Shown here: positions 13,945 through 22,154 of the stretch, one piece after another
Layout of the letters: each line of letters begins with the position of its first letter
Position numbering within the stretch: the stretch's first letter is position 1
DNA from: JANFXS01 sp022791155
GTDB taxonomy: Bacteria > Bacillota > Clostridia > Lachnospirales > Anaerotignaceae
Length of the DNA stretch: 29,982 nucleotides
Assembly (NCBI GenBank): GCA_949743895.1
Contig: CATJUX010000077.1
Coordinates: 1-29,982 of the forward strand
Reading direction: 5' to 3'
Position numbers and translations under genes: made by a program
Notes under the pieces: generated by a model
What the model saw: only the letters and a program-made list of their open reading frames with translations
What the model was told of the DNA's origin: nothing
Databases searched by the model: none

Positions 13945-16176
13945 TCAGTCCACCTTAATCAGTTTTGATAGTCCGGCCATAAATTTTTTGTTTCCTTTGT
14001 CCTTAAAGTGCACTTCAACTTCAAAATCCGCGCCGGCTGGTTTTATGTTTTTCACGGTTCCAATGCCATATTTCGGCGCCCTCACATTGTCTCCAATGCC
14101 AAATGAAAGCGTCACTCCCTTTGGGGCTGGTATTTCCGCTTTTGGTGCCGAAAGGCCATATGCTCTGCTGAGCCCTTCGCCTCCTGCCATGTTATACCCC
14201 GCTTTCATTGTTGCATTTATTCTTGGTGATGTTGGAGTGAAAACAGGCTTTCTTTGCTGTTCAAGTATGCCCGCTGGTATCTCGCTTATAAACCTTGAAG
14301 GCTGGCTATATTTTGTTTCACCGCTGACATTTCTGCTTTTGGCATATGACAAATACAGTTCTTCCTTTGCGCGTGTTATTCCAACATAAAACAGGCGCCT
14401 TTCTTCCTGCATTTCTGATTCGCCGCCAAAATTGATGCTTCTGTAGTTTGGAAAAACCCCTTCTTCCATGCCGCATATGAACACGCATGGAAATTCAAGC
14501 CCCTTCGCTGAATGAAGTGTCATCATAACAACGGCATTTTCTTTTTCGGAATAATCGTCAACGTCGGCCACAAGCGCCACTTCTTCCAAAAAACTTTCCA
14601 ATGAAGCCTCAGCCTCTGTGTCATAAAACTCGTCGGCCTTTGACACAAACTCCTGCAAATTTTCTTTTCTTCCTTCGGCTTCTTCAGTTCCTTCTTCATC
14701 GAGATAGTCATAATATCCCGTTTTTTCCGCAACTTCTTCAATGAATTCTGGAAGTGGCAGCAAATCTTTTTTCGCTTTTAATATCTCAAGCATGACATAA
14801 AATTCCTCAAATTTTTTGCCCCTTGAACCAAAACTTTTTTCGTTTTCAATGTGTGGTATGCTTTCATAAGCACTGCATTCAAGGCCCGCTGCAAAATCCA
14901 TGAGTTTGTTGACCGATGTTTCGCCGATCCCTCTTTTGGGCACATTAACAATCCTTCTGAATGCAACGTCATCAGAAGGGTTGACAATCAATTTCAAATA
15001 AGAAAGTATGTCTGTAATTTCCTTCCGGTCATAAAACCTTGTTCCGCCGCAAAGTTTATATGGTATATTTTTTTTGATGAAAGCCTCTTCTATAACTCTT
15101 GACTGTGCATTTGTCCTGTATAAAACAGCATAGTTTTTATATGAACCTGAAACCGTTTCCAATGCAGTCACTTTGTTTGCCACATACCGCCCTTCATCAT
15201 ATTCATTATCAGCTTTATGCAGATGTATTATACTTCCTTCTGAATTTTCAGTCCAAAGATGTTTTGATTTTCTTTCGTCATTGTTGTTTATAACAGAGTT
15301 TGCGGCCTCAAGTATGTTCTTTGTGGAACGGTAGTTTTGTTCAAGCTTGATCACTTTTGCATTTGGAAAGTCCTTCTCAAAATCCAATATGTTTCTTATA
15401 TTGGCGCCTCTCCAGCCATATATACTTTGATCGTCATCTCCAACAACACAAAGATTTTTATATTTTTCTGCCAGAAGCTTTATAAATTGATATTGGCACG
15501 TGTTTGTGTCCTGATATTCATCAACCATTATATACTTAAAACGCTCCTGATATTTTTCAAGCACATCAGGATTTGTTTGAAAAAGCAAAACTGTGTTATA
15601 AATCAAGTCGTCAAAATCAAGAGCATTGCTGCTTTTAAGTTTTTTTTGATATTCCCTATAGCATGCGGCTATTCTTTCTTTTCTGAAATCGCGTTCGGCC
15701 TCACGGCTGTAGGCCGAAGGAGAAATGAGTTCTTCTTTCGCACGGCTTATTTCAGCCATAACCGCTTTGACAGGAAGTGTTTTATCTTGAAGGCCAATTC
15801 CAAGCTTTGTGAAGCAGCCTTTCATAACTCGCTCAGAATCCCTTGTGTCATATATCGAAAAATTCCTGTCATATCCAAGTTTGTCTATATCCCGCCTGAG
15901 TATCCTCACACATGAAGAATGAAATGTGCTGATCCACACATCTTCCACACCGCCCAAAAGCGTTTCCACTCTCTCTTTCATTTCCCGCGCGGCCTTGTTT
16001 GTGAATGTTATGGCCATAATGTTCCATGGTTTAATTCCATTTTCTATGAGGTTTGCCACGCGCGCTGTTATGGCGCCTGTTTTCCCGCTTCCGGCCCCGG
16101 CAAGTATCAAAACCGGGCCATCAATTGTGTCCACTGCTTTTTTCTGCATTGGATTTAATTTGTCGTATATCACCAT
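13945..16176 (-). CDS. pcrA: ATP-dependent DNA helicase PcrA (UvrD family)
   Basis: PcrA is a superfamily 1A 3'-5' helicase for repair, plasmid replication and removal of recombination intermediates. The 743 residues show the Q motif LNPMQKKAV, Walker A AGAGSGKT (26-33), ITFTNKAAREMKERV, Walker B VDEYQDTN (218-225), GDDDQSIYGWRGA, motif V near TLHSAKGLEF and motif VI RRLFYVGITRAK. The C-terminus has a Tudor-like domain (VRAPKYGIGTVKNI), which binds RNA polymerase in Gram-positive PcrA. Length is normal. ATG 16176 has GAGGAG 7 bases upstream and is preferred over the upstream start at 16194. It is followed by ligA, as in Bacillus. Confidence 0.96.
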   Translation of the reverse strand: MVIYDKLNPMQKKAVDTIDGPVLILAGAGSGKTGAITARVANLIENGIKPWNIMAITFTNKAAREMKERVETLLGGVEDVWISTFHSSCVRILRRDIDKLGYDRNFSIYDTRDSERVMKGCFTKLGIGLQDKTLPVKAVMAEISRAKEELISPSAYSREAERDFRKERIAACYREYQKKLKSSNALDFDDLIYNTVLLFQTNPDVLEKYQERFKYIMVDEYQDTNTCQYQFIKLLAEKYKNLCVVGDDDQSIYGWRGANIRNILDFEKDFPNAKVIKLEQNYRSTKNILEAANSVINNNDERKSKHLWTENSEGSIIHLHKADNEYDEGRYVANKVTALETVSGSYKNYAVLYRTNAQSRVIEEAFIKKNIPYKLCGGTRFYDRKEITDILSYLKLIVNPSDDVAFRRIVNVPKRGIGETSVNKLMDFAAGLECSAYESIPHIENEKSFGSRGKKFEEFYVMLEILKAKKDLLPLPEFIEEVAEKTGYYDYLDEEGTEEAEGRKENLQEFVSKADEFYDTEAEASLESFLEEVALVADVDDYSEKENAVVMMTLHSAKGLEFPCVFICGMEEGVFPNYRSINFGGESEMQEERRLFYVGITRAKEELYLSYAKSRNVSGETKYSQPSRFISEIPAGILEQQRKPVFTPTSPRINATMKAGYNMAGGEGLSRAYGLSAPKAEIPAPKGVTLSFGIGDNVRAPKYGIGTVKNIKPAGADFEVEVHFKDKGNKKFMAGLSKLIKVD

Positions 16177-16213
16177 ATATACTCTCCTCAACAATTCATC
16201 TTTTCACACAAAC

Positions 16214-16257
16214 GAACATAAGCCCATGCCATGTCAGTTGGCGGCGGGCTTATGTTC
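16214..16257 (-). other. Strong hairpin between yerC and pcrA
   Basis: gaacataagccc (16214-16225) and gggcttatgttc (16246-16257) form a perfect 12-bp stem, with an inner gcca/tggc pairing (16228-16231 with 16239-16242). On the minus strand the following sequence (gtttgtgtg) is T-rich but has no clean T run. It may be a weak terminator, a processing or stability element, or a protein site. Confidence 0.6.
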
Positions 16258-16282
16258 TCAAACCAAAAATGTTTCAACCATT

Positions 16283-16585
16283 TCAATTTTCTTCCATTTT
16301 TTTAGCAATTCTTTCAATGGCAAGCTTATAGCCGTCGGAGCCATAAATGAGCGCTCTGTTGACCCGGCTTATAGTTGCTGTGGAAGCTCCTGTTTTTTCA
16401 GCTATCTCAATATATGTACATTTGCGATCCAGCATTTCTGCAACGGCCATTCTTTGGGCAATTGCATTTATTTCATGGACAGTGCAGAGATCCTCAAAAA
16501 GCCGATAACATTCTTCAACTGTTTCCATGGCCAAAATGCATTCAAAAAGCTTGTCCGCTATTGGGCTTTTTATTTTAGGGTTCAA
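16283..16585 (-). CDS. yerC: YerC/YecD family TrpR-like DNA-binding regulator
   Basis: This 100-residue protein belongs to the TrpR-like YerC/YecD family. The helix-turn-helix is clear: INAIAQRMAVAEML, then TYIEIAEKTGASTATISRVNRAL. From memory of comparative-genomics regulon collections, this family is the proposed Firmicutes histidine regulator (HisR); I infer that role here because it is the next gene after the his operon and the his promoter carries a palindrome. In Bacillus yerC also lies near pcrA and ligA. There is no ATG at the start. TTG 16585 suits the AAGGTGA site; TTG 16591 is too close to it. It has its own promoter, so it may be read apart from the his genes. Confidence 0.88.
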   Translation of the reverse strand: MNPKIKSPIADKLFECILAMETVEECYRLFEDLCTVHEINAIAQRMAVAEMLDRKCTYIEIAEKTGASTATISRVNRALIYGSDGYKLAIERIAKKMEEN

Positions 16586-16620
16586 AAACAATCACCTTCA
16601 TCCACTTTATGATAAACATA

Positions 16621-16649
16621 ATTTTAACATTTTACCGCATTGAAGTAAA
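16621..16649 (-). promoter_or_regulatory. Promoter of yerC with possible operator half-sites
   Basis: On the minus strand TTTACT (16649-16644) and TAAAAT (16626-16621) are 17 bases apart. Just upstream the minus strand reads AAAGTAT, then 11 bases, then CTTTA, and CTTTA overlaps the -35 box. The his promoter has AAAGTAT and CTTTA with a 6-base gap, so the same regulator might bind both. The spacing differs, so the operator part is weak. Confidence 0.5.
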
Positions 16650-16720
16650 GCGATATTTTGAATACTTTAAAAACTAAACTCTGTTTGAAAACCCCAACAG
16701 CATAATCATTTTTCGGCTTT

Positions 16721-16757
16721 AATAAAAAATAAACCAATTCTTGAATTTTGTTTTATT
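16721..16757 (-). terminator. Possible weak terminator after the his operon
   Basis: An imperfect AT-rich inverted repeat (aataaa/tttatt ends) is followed by TTTTTATT on the minus strand, about 80 bases after hisE. A shorter stem, cgaaata/tatttcg, lies at about 16810-16843. Neither is strong. Confidence 0.3.
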
Positions 16758-16832
16758 AATCAGCTTGCAATCAACATTGACCATATAAACATTCAAGCAC
16801 AACAACATCACGAAATATGAGCATCAGCAAAA

Positions 16833-17156
16833 TTATATTTCGCCCTTTACATTAAATTTTTTCAAATTTCCTTCTTTGAGCTCCCGTCTTGCAAGCTCCG
16901 ACAAAACATCATCCCATGTTATGTCCATGTCCGCCATGAGCACCGACATGTGGTATAAAAGATCACACATTTCATAAACTGTTTCATTTTTGTCATTGTT
17001 TTTGGCTGCTATAATGGTTTCGGCACTTTCCTCGCCTATTTTTTTTAATATCTTGTCAATTCCTTTGTCAAAAAGATAGTTTGTGTATGACCCATCTTTG
17101 GGATTTGTTTTTCTGTCTTTTATAATTTCATAGAGATCGTACAAAACGTTTTCCAT
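16833..17156 (-). CDS. hisE: Phosphoribosyl-ATP pyrophosphatase
   Basis: HisE hydrolyses phosphoribosyl-ATP to phosphoribosyl-AMP, step 2 of histidine synthesis. The 107 residues fit the all-alpha NTP pyrophosphatase fold: PKDGSYTNYLFDKGIDKILKK, then the metal-binding GEESAETIIAAKN and the YEMCDLLYHMSVLM helix. ATG 17156 overlaps the hisI stop (TGATG). It is the last gene of the operon. HisI and HisE are often fused in bacteria but are separate here. Confidence 0.95.
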   Translation of the reverse strand: MENVLYDLYEIIKDRKTNPKDGSYTNYLFDKGIDKILKKIGEESAETIIAAKNNDKNETVYEMCDLLYHMSVLMADMDITWDDVLSELARRELKEGNLKKFNVKGEI

Positions 17157-17491
17157 CACAAAACCTCTTCTCCTTTGATGTTTCTATAAAAACAGCTTCT
17201 TTTTCCTGTGTGACATGCCGCGCCGTCTTGAATCACTTTTATCAGCAGTGCATCTGCATCACAGTCATAAAACATTTCTTTCACATGCTGAAAATGGCCA
17301 GAAGTTTCGCCTTTGTGCCAAAGTTCATTCCGGCTTCTTGAAAAATAGTGAACAGTGCCTTTTTCAACAGTCATCTCAACAGCCTCTCTGTTGGCATACG
17401 CAAGCATAAGCACTTGGTTGTTTTCAAAATCCTGTGTCACAACAGGAATCAATCCTTTTTCATCAAATTTAAGCTCATCAATAAAATTCAT
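17156..17491 (-). CDS. hisI: Phosphoribosyl-AMP cyclohydrolase
   Basis: HisI opens the adenine ring of phosphoribosyl-AMP, step 3. The 111 residues contain SRSRNELWHKGETSGH (51-66), the Mg-binding D76-C77-D78-A79-D80 and the zinc cysteines C77, C93 and C100 (CHTGKRSCF). ATG 17491 has GAGGAG and lies 9 bases after hisF. Length matches the stand-alone enzyme. Confidence 0.96.
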   Translation of the reverse strand: MNFIDELKFDEKGLIPVVTQDFENNQVLMLAYANREAVEMTVEKGTVHYFSRSRNELWHKGETSGHFQHVKEMFYDCDADALLIKVIQDGAACHTGKRSCFYRNIKGEEVL

Positions 17492-17500
17492 ATTTTCTCC

Positions 17501-18256
17501 TCAAAGTCTGACAGGAACATTTCTTTCCTTCAGATATTTTTTCAAATCTGATATATCCATTTCCCTAAAATGGAAAAGACTTGCCGCAAGCGCAGCATCG
17601 GCTTCTCCCTCTGTCAACGCATCATAAAAATGCTCCATTGTTCCCGCGCCCCCCGAAGCTATCACAGGAATTTTCACACTTTTAGATATTGTTTTTGTAA
17701 GCTCAATGTCATATCCATTTTTAACACCATCACAATCCATGCTTGTCAAAAGTATTTCCCCAGCTCCAAGGGCTTCGGCCTTTTTTGCCCATTCAACAGC
17801 ATCCATGCCCGTGTTGACACGCCCGCCATTGAGATATACATCAAAGCCATCTTCACGCCTTTTGGCGTCAATTGCCACAACAACACATTGGCTTCCAAAC
17901 TTTTTTGCCGCTTCCTCAATGAGCTCTGGCCTTTTTATCGCCGCTGAATTCACCGATATTTTGTCAGCTCCAGCGCTCAAAATCATTCTAAAGTCTTCAA
18001 TTGTGCGTATTCCGCCGCCAACTGTGAGCGGAATGAAAACCTGCTCTGCCGTTCGCCTCACAACATCAAGCATGATGCTTCTTGCGTCACTTGAAGCCGT
18101 GATGTCAAGAAAAACTATCTCATCAGCCATTGATTTGTTGTAGAACGAAGCAATTTCAACAGGATCTCCCGCATCTCTCAAATTCACAAAATTAACACCT
18201 TTAACAACGCGCCCATTGTTGACGTCAAGACATGGAATAATTCTTTTTGTATGCAT
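17501..18256 (-). CDS. hisF: Imidazole glycerol phosphate synthase cyclase subunit
   Basis: HisF is the (beta-alpha)8-barrel subunit that takes ammonia from HisH and forms imidazole glycerol phosphate and AICAR. In its 251 residues the catalytic aspartates are Asp11 (IPCLDV) and Asp130 (VVAID); phosphate-binding GGGIRT and ASGGAGT are intact. ATG 18256 has GGGAGAAG upstream and lies 11 bases after hisA. Confidence 0.97.
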   Translation of the reverse strand: MHTKRIIPCLDVNNGRVVKGVNFVNLRDAGDPVEIASFYNKSMADEIVFLDITASSDARSIMLDVVRRTAEQVFIPLTVGGGIRTIEDFRMILSAGADKISVNSAAIKRPELIEEAAKKFGSQCVVVAIDAKRREDGFDVYLNGGRVNTGMDAVEWAKKAEALGAGEILLTSMDCDGVKNGYDIELTKTISKSVKIPVIASGGAGTMEHFYDALTEGEADAALAASLFHFREMDISDLKKYLKERNVPVRL

Positions 18257-18267
18257 TTCACTTCTCC

Positions 18268-18987
18268 CTATATTCTTTCAAACCGTTTTATAGCTTCCGA
18301 AAGATTTATATTCCCTTGATATAACGCTTTGCCTATAATGACTCCAGCTGCTCCCGATTTTTCAGCTTTTTCTATGTCACACATTGATGAAATGCCGCCT
18401 GAAGCTATTATGTCAATTCCAGAAACCTTCACAAGCTCCTTTGTACTTTCTATGTTTGGCCCTATCATCATTCCGTCTTTTGTTATATCGGTGTATATCA
18501 CAGTTTTCACGCCAATTTCTTTCATGTGGCCGCAAAGTTCCACAGCCGAAACATCGCTCACCTTTTCCCAGCCATGTATAGCAACCTTTCCGTCAATGGC
18601 GTCAATCCCCACGGCAATTTTGTCTCCATAAAGCTCAACGGATTCACGCACCATTTTTGGATCGCTCACAGCTGCTGTTCCCAATATAACTCTTGAAACG
18701 CCAATTGAAATTCTTTCTTCAATGTCACACATTGTTCTTATGCCGCCGCCTGTCTGCACAGGAATGCCTGAAATTTCAACTATTTTTTTGATTATGTCAC
18801 TGTTATATCCCGCCCCCATTCTTGCTCCGTCAAGATCCACAATATGTAAATATGACGCTCCGTCCTCAACAAACTTTTTTGCCATTTCTGAAGGATCATT
18901 GCCATATATCGTTACATCATCAAAATTTCCTTGTTTGAGCCTGACACACTGGCCATTTTTTATGTCAATTGCTGGATAAATCTGCAT
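18268..18987 (-). CDS. hisA: ProFAR isomerase (phosphoribosylformimino-AICAR-ribotide isomerase)
   Basis: HisA catalyses the Amadori-type isomerisation of ProFAR to PRFAR, step 4. The 239 residues form the expected barrel: AIDIKNGQCVRL (base Asp8), VDLDGARMG, TGGGIRT, the acidic residue in YTDITKDGMM and ASGGISS. ATG 18987 is chosen because GGGAGG precedes it; the TTG at 18993 would overlap hisH. It starts 2 bases after the hisH stop. Confidence 0.97.
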   Translation of the reverse strand: MQIYPAIDIKNGQCVRLKQGNFDDVTIYGNDPSEMAKKFVEDGASYLHIVDLDGARMGAGYNSDIIKKIVEISGIPVQTGGGIRTMCDIEERISIGVSRVILGTAAVSDPKMVRESVELYGDKIAVGIDAIDGKVAIHGWEKVSDVSAVELCGHMKEIGVKTVIYTDITKDGMMIGPNIESTKELVKVSGIDIIASGGISSMCDIEKAEKSGAAGVIIGKALYQGNINLSEAIKRFERI

Positions 18988-18989
18988 AA

Positions 18990-19586
18990 TCAAATCCTCC
19001 CAAAATTATCAAGTATTTTAAGCCCTGTGTCGCCACTTTTTTCAGGGTGAAACTGAAGGGCAAACACATTCTCTTTTTGAGCCGCAACCTGTATTTCATT
19101 GCCATAAAAGCATGTTGCGCTCACAACAGGTGCGCTTGTCAGCAAATGATATGAGTGAACAAAATATACATATGGTTCCTCTCCAATCCCCTCAAACAAA
19201 GGGCTTTTCATTTTTATGTCAAGACAGTTCCAGCCAATTTGTGGAACTTTTTGATTTTCCGAAAGACGTATAATTTCCCCAGGCATAAGCCCCAACCCCT
19301 CATGTTCGCCATTTTCATAGCTTTTGTCAAACATGAGCTGCATCCCAAGGCAAATGCCCAAAAGCGGCGTGCCTTTTTCAACAATTTTGTATATTGTTTC
19401 ATCTAATCCAGTTTCCCTGATTGTTTCAATTGCGTCACAAAAAGCGCCAACGCCAGGAAGCACAACTTTTTCGGCCTTTTCTATTGTCTTTAAAGAATTT
19501 GTGACAACAGCTTCATATCCAAGAAACTCAAATGCCTTTTGAACACTTCTCAAATTTCCCATGCCATAATCAATCACAGCAATCAA
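18990..19586 (-). CDS. hisH: Imidazole glycerol phosphate synthase glutamine amidotransferase subunit
   Basis: HisH releases ammonia from glutamine for HisF. In the 198 residues the triad is complete: Cys79 in LGICLGMQLMF, His180 and Glu182 in FHPEKSG. The oxyanion-strand motif LPGVGAF is present. ATG 19586 has GGAGGTG and lies 3 bases after the hisB stop. Confidence 0.97.
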   Translation of the reverse strand: MIAVIDYGMGNLRSVQKAFEFLGYEAVVTNSLKTIEKAEKVVLPGVGAFCDAIETIRETGLDETIYKIVEKGTPLLGICLGMQLMFDKSYENGEHEGLGLMPGEIIRLSENQKVPQIGWNCLDIKMKSPLFEGIGEEPYVYFVHSYHLLTSAPVVSATCFYGNEIQVAAQKENVFALQFHPEKSGDTGLKILDNFGRI

Positions 19587-19589
19587 TTG

Positions 19590-20180
19590 TCACACCTCCA
19601 GCATCCCTTTTGTTGACAAAACTCCCTCAATTCTTTCATCATATGACACAGCCATGTCAAGCGCTTTCGCAAAAGCCTTGAATATTCCTTCTGCTATATG
19701 GTGATTGTTTGCTCCAGCCAACTGTTTGATGTGCATGTTTATGCCGGCATTGAAGCACACAGCCCTAAAAAATTCCTCAACCATTTCAGACGCCATGCCG
19801 CCTATATAGTCATTTGTGAACTTGGCGTCAAAAACAAAACATGGCCTTCCGCTTATATCCATTGAGCAAAGTATAAGCGTCTCATCCATTGGAAGAATGA
19901 AGCTTCCATATCGCTTTATGCCGTTTTTGTTTCCAAGCGCTTTTGAAAGGCATTTGCCAAAAACAATTCCAACATCTTCAATTGTGTGGTGACTGTCAAC
20001 ATGCAAGTCTCCTTCGGCTTTAATTTCAATATCCATGAATCCGTGCTTTGAAATGTGGGTGAGCATGTGATCAAAAAAGCCTATTCCCGTTGAAATTTCA
20101 TTTTTTCCGGTTCCGTCAACATTAAGCTTCATGGAAATTTTTGTTTCAAAAGTGTTTCTTTTCAATTCAGCCTCGCGCAT
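19590..20180 (-). CDS. hisB: Imidazoleglycerol-phosphate dehydratase
   Basis: HisB is the manganese enzyme that dehydrates imidazole glycerol phosphate. Its 196 residues are the usual length for the single-function enzyme; the phosphatase domain of the E. coli HisB fusion is absent. Metal ligands are in SHHTIED (about 63-69) and GANNHHIAEG (157-166). ATG 20180 has GGGAGGAAG. The longer ORF to 20261 overlaps hisD and is rejected; the gap from hisD is 22 bases. Confidence 0.96.
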   Translation of the reverse strand: MREAELKRNTFETKISMKLNVDGTGKNEISTGIGFFDHMLTHISKHGFMDIEIKAEGDLHVDSHHTIEDVGIVFGKCLSKALGNKNGIKRYGSFILPMDETLILCSMDISGRPCFVFDAKFTNDYIGGMASEMVEEFFRAVCFNAGINMHIKQLAGANNHHIAEGIFKAFAKALDMAVSYDERIEGVLSTKGMLEV

Positions 20181-20202
20181 AACTTCCTCCCAAAAAATAT
20201 AT

Positions 20203-21495
20203 TCATTTTTTACGCACTCTAATTGCATTGGCATGTGCTGTGAGCCCTTCAGCATTGGCAAAATCGATTATATCATCGCCAAGATTCAAAAGCGCCTCTT
20301 TGCTGTATGAAATTATGCTGCTTTTCTTTATAAAATCATCAACAGAGAGCGGTGAAAAAAATCTTGCTGTTCCACCTGTGGGAAGCACATGGTTTGGCCC
20401 GGCCATATAATCCCCCAACGGTTCCGGCGAAAATTGGCCCATAAACACAGCGCCAGCGTTTTGTATAAGCGGGAGCGTTTCAAACGGCGCCGAAACGCAA
20501 AGCTCCAAATGTTCAGGGGCAATTTTGTTTGAAATTGAACATGCCCTTTCAATTGTGTCAACAACAATTATAGCCCCAAAGTTGTCAAGCGATTTTTCTA
20601 TTATTTCACGCCGCTCCAAAACAGCAGTTTGTTTTTGAATTTCGGCCGCCGTTTCTTCGGCCAATTTTTCACTGTCGGTTACAAGCACAGCTGCCGCCAT
20701 TTCATCATGCTCGGCCTGACTGAGCATGTCTGCCGCCACATAAACAGGGTTTGCGCTTTTGTCGGCTATTATGAGTATCTCGCTTGGCCCCGCCACAGAA
20801 TCAATGTTGACATATCCAAAAACTGTCCTTTTGGCCAAAGCCACAAATATGTTTCCCGGGCCGCATATCTTGTCAACCTTTGGCACACTTTCTGTTCCAA
20901 AAGCCAAAGCCGCAATGGCCTGAGCGCCTCCAATTTTGAATATTTCAGAAACACCAGCTTCCATAGCCGCCACAATTGTGGCATGATAAACACTTCCATC
21001 TTTCTGCGCTGGTGTTGTCATATATATATTCTTAACTCCCGCAACATGAGCAGGCACAACGTTCATCAAAACGCTTGAAGGATATGCCGCCTTTCCTCCC
21101 GGAACATAAACGCCGACATTCTCCAAAGGTCTAATCATCTGCCCCATTATTTCGCCGTTTGGATCCGGATTGAACCAGCTGTTCACTCTTTGTTTTTCAT
21201 GAAATTCTCTAATCCTTGATGCCGATCTTTTTATAACTTCCAAAAGCCTTGGTGGAATCTGGCTGTATGCATGGTCAATTTCTTCCTGTGTGACCTTGAC
21301 ACTTTCAGCATCAATGCTCACGCCATCAAACTTTTTTGTATACTCAAACACAGCCTTGTCGCCGTTTTCTTTCACATCTTTTAATATGACGTCAACAACA
21401 CTTTGAACATCGTCATTTTTCAGTTGTGAACGGGACAGCATTTTGTCAAGCTTCCTCTGTCCTTCCTCTGTTTCATATTTTATAAAAGAAATCAT
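20203..21495 (-). CDS. hisD: Histidinol dehydrogenase
   Basis: HisD oxidises histidinol to histidine in two NAD-dependent steps, the end of the pathway. The 430 residues carry CGPGNIFVALAKR, VAGPSEILI, the zinc-site segment SQAEHDE and GPNHVLPTGGTARF. ATG 21495 has AAAAGGAG and starts 2 bases after the hisG stop; the TTG at 21501 would overlap it and is less likely. In many Clostridia hisC follows hisD, but here hisB does. Confidence 0.97.
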   Translation of the reverse strand: MISFIKYETEEGQRKLDKMLSRSQLKNDDVQSVVDVILKDVKENGDKAVFEYTKKFDGVSIDAESVKVTQEEIDHAYSQIPPRLLEVIKRSASRIREFHEKQRVNSWFNPDPNGEIMGQMIRPLENVGVYVPGGKAAYPSSVLMNVVPAHVAGVKNIYMTTPAQKDGSVYHATIVAAMEAGVSEIFKIGGAQAIAALAFGTESVPKVDKICGPGNIFVALAKRTVFGYVNIDSVAGPSEILIIADKSANPVYVAADMLSQAEHDEMAAAVLVTDSEKLAEETAAEIQKQTAVLERREIIEKSLDNFGAIIVVDTIERACSISNKIAPEHLELCVSAPFETLPLIQNAGAVFMGQFSPEPLGDYMAGPNHVLPTGGTARFFSPLSVDDFIKKSSIISYSKEALLNLGDDIIDFANAEGLTAHANAIRVRKK

Positions 21496-21497
21496 TT

Positions 21498-22154
21498 TCA
21501 ATTCTCCTTTTTTTCACGTACAATGTTTCTTATTTTGTCAATCACGTTTATGATTCTCTCATGTTCCATTTTCATTGAAACTCTGTTAACTATAACCCTT
21601 GCGCTCAAGGGACAAATGTCTTCCAAAACAACAAGGCCGTTTTCCTTCAGCGTTGCCCCGCTTTCCACAATGTCAACAATCACATCAGAAAGGCCCACAA
21701 TTGGCGCAAGCTCCACAGAGCCGTTCAATTTTATGATTTCCACAGTTTGGCGTTTTTGGTGATAAAAATAGTCTGTTGCTATTTTGGGATATTTTGTGGC
21801 AACACGCAAATTGTGGCAGTCATTTATGTTGTTCATCATTTCAGGCGGCCCCGCCACAGCCATTTTGCAAATTCCTAGCTTCAAATCAAGCATTTCATAT
21901 ATATTCCGGCCTTCCTCCATTATCGTATCCTTGCCAACAACTCCAATGTCAGCCGCGCCATGCTCCACATATGTTGGAACATCACTTGTTTTGGCAAGAA
22001 AAATTTTCAGCTTCAGCTCCTCATTCACAAATATCAGCTTTCGGCTTTTTTCTTTCATTTCCTCGCAAGGCATTCCAATTTTTTCAAGAATTTCCATTGT
22101 CTGTTCTGCCAGCCGGCCTTTGGCAAGGGCAAATGTCAAATATCTCAATTTCAA
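21498..22154 (-). CDS. hisG: ATP phosphoribosyltransferase catalytic subunit, short form
   Basis: HisG joins ATP and PRPP, the committed step of histidine synthesis. At 218 residues it is the short form, which lacks the C-terminal regulatory domain and needs HisZ. Visible motifs are LAKGRLAE, ADIGVVGKDT and VDIVESGATLKENGL (PRPP binding). Its ATG overlaps the hisZ stop by 4 bases (ATGA), so the two subunits are translationally coupled. Feedback control is expected to act through the HisZ-HisG complex. Confidence 0.97.
   Translation of the reverse strand: MKLRYLTFALAKGRLAEQTMEILEKIGMPCEEMKEKSRKLIFVNEELKLKIFLAKTSDVPTYVEHGAADIGVVGKDTIMEEGRNIYEMLDLKLGICKMAVAGPPEMMNNINDCHNLRVATKYPKIATDYFYHQKRQTVEIIKLNGSVELAPIVGLSDVIVDIVESGATLKENGLVVLEDICPLSARVIVNRVSMKMEHERIINVIDKIRNIVREKKEN

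Noticed and set aside
16833..17491. hisI and hisE as a broken hisIE fusion
   Set aside because: Both proteins are full length with normal ends and a TGATG junction with its own ribosome binding site, so separate genes are natural.
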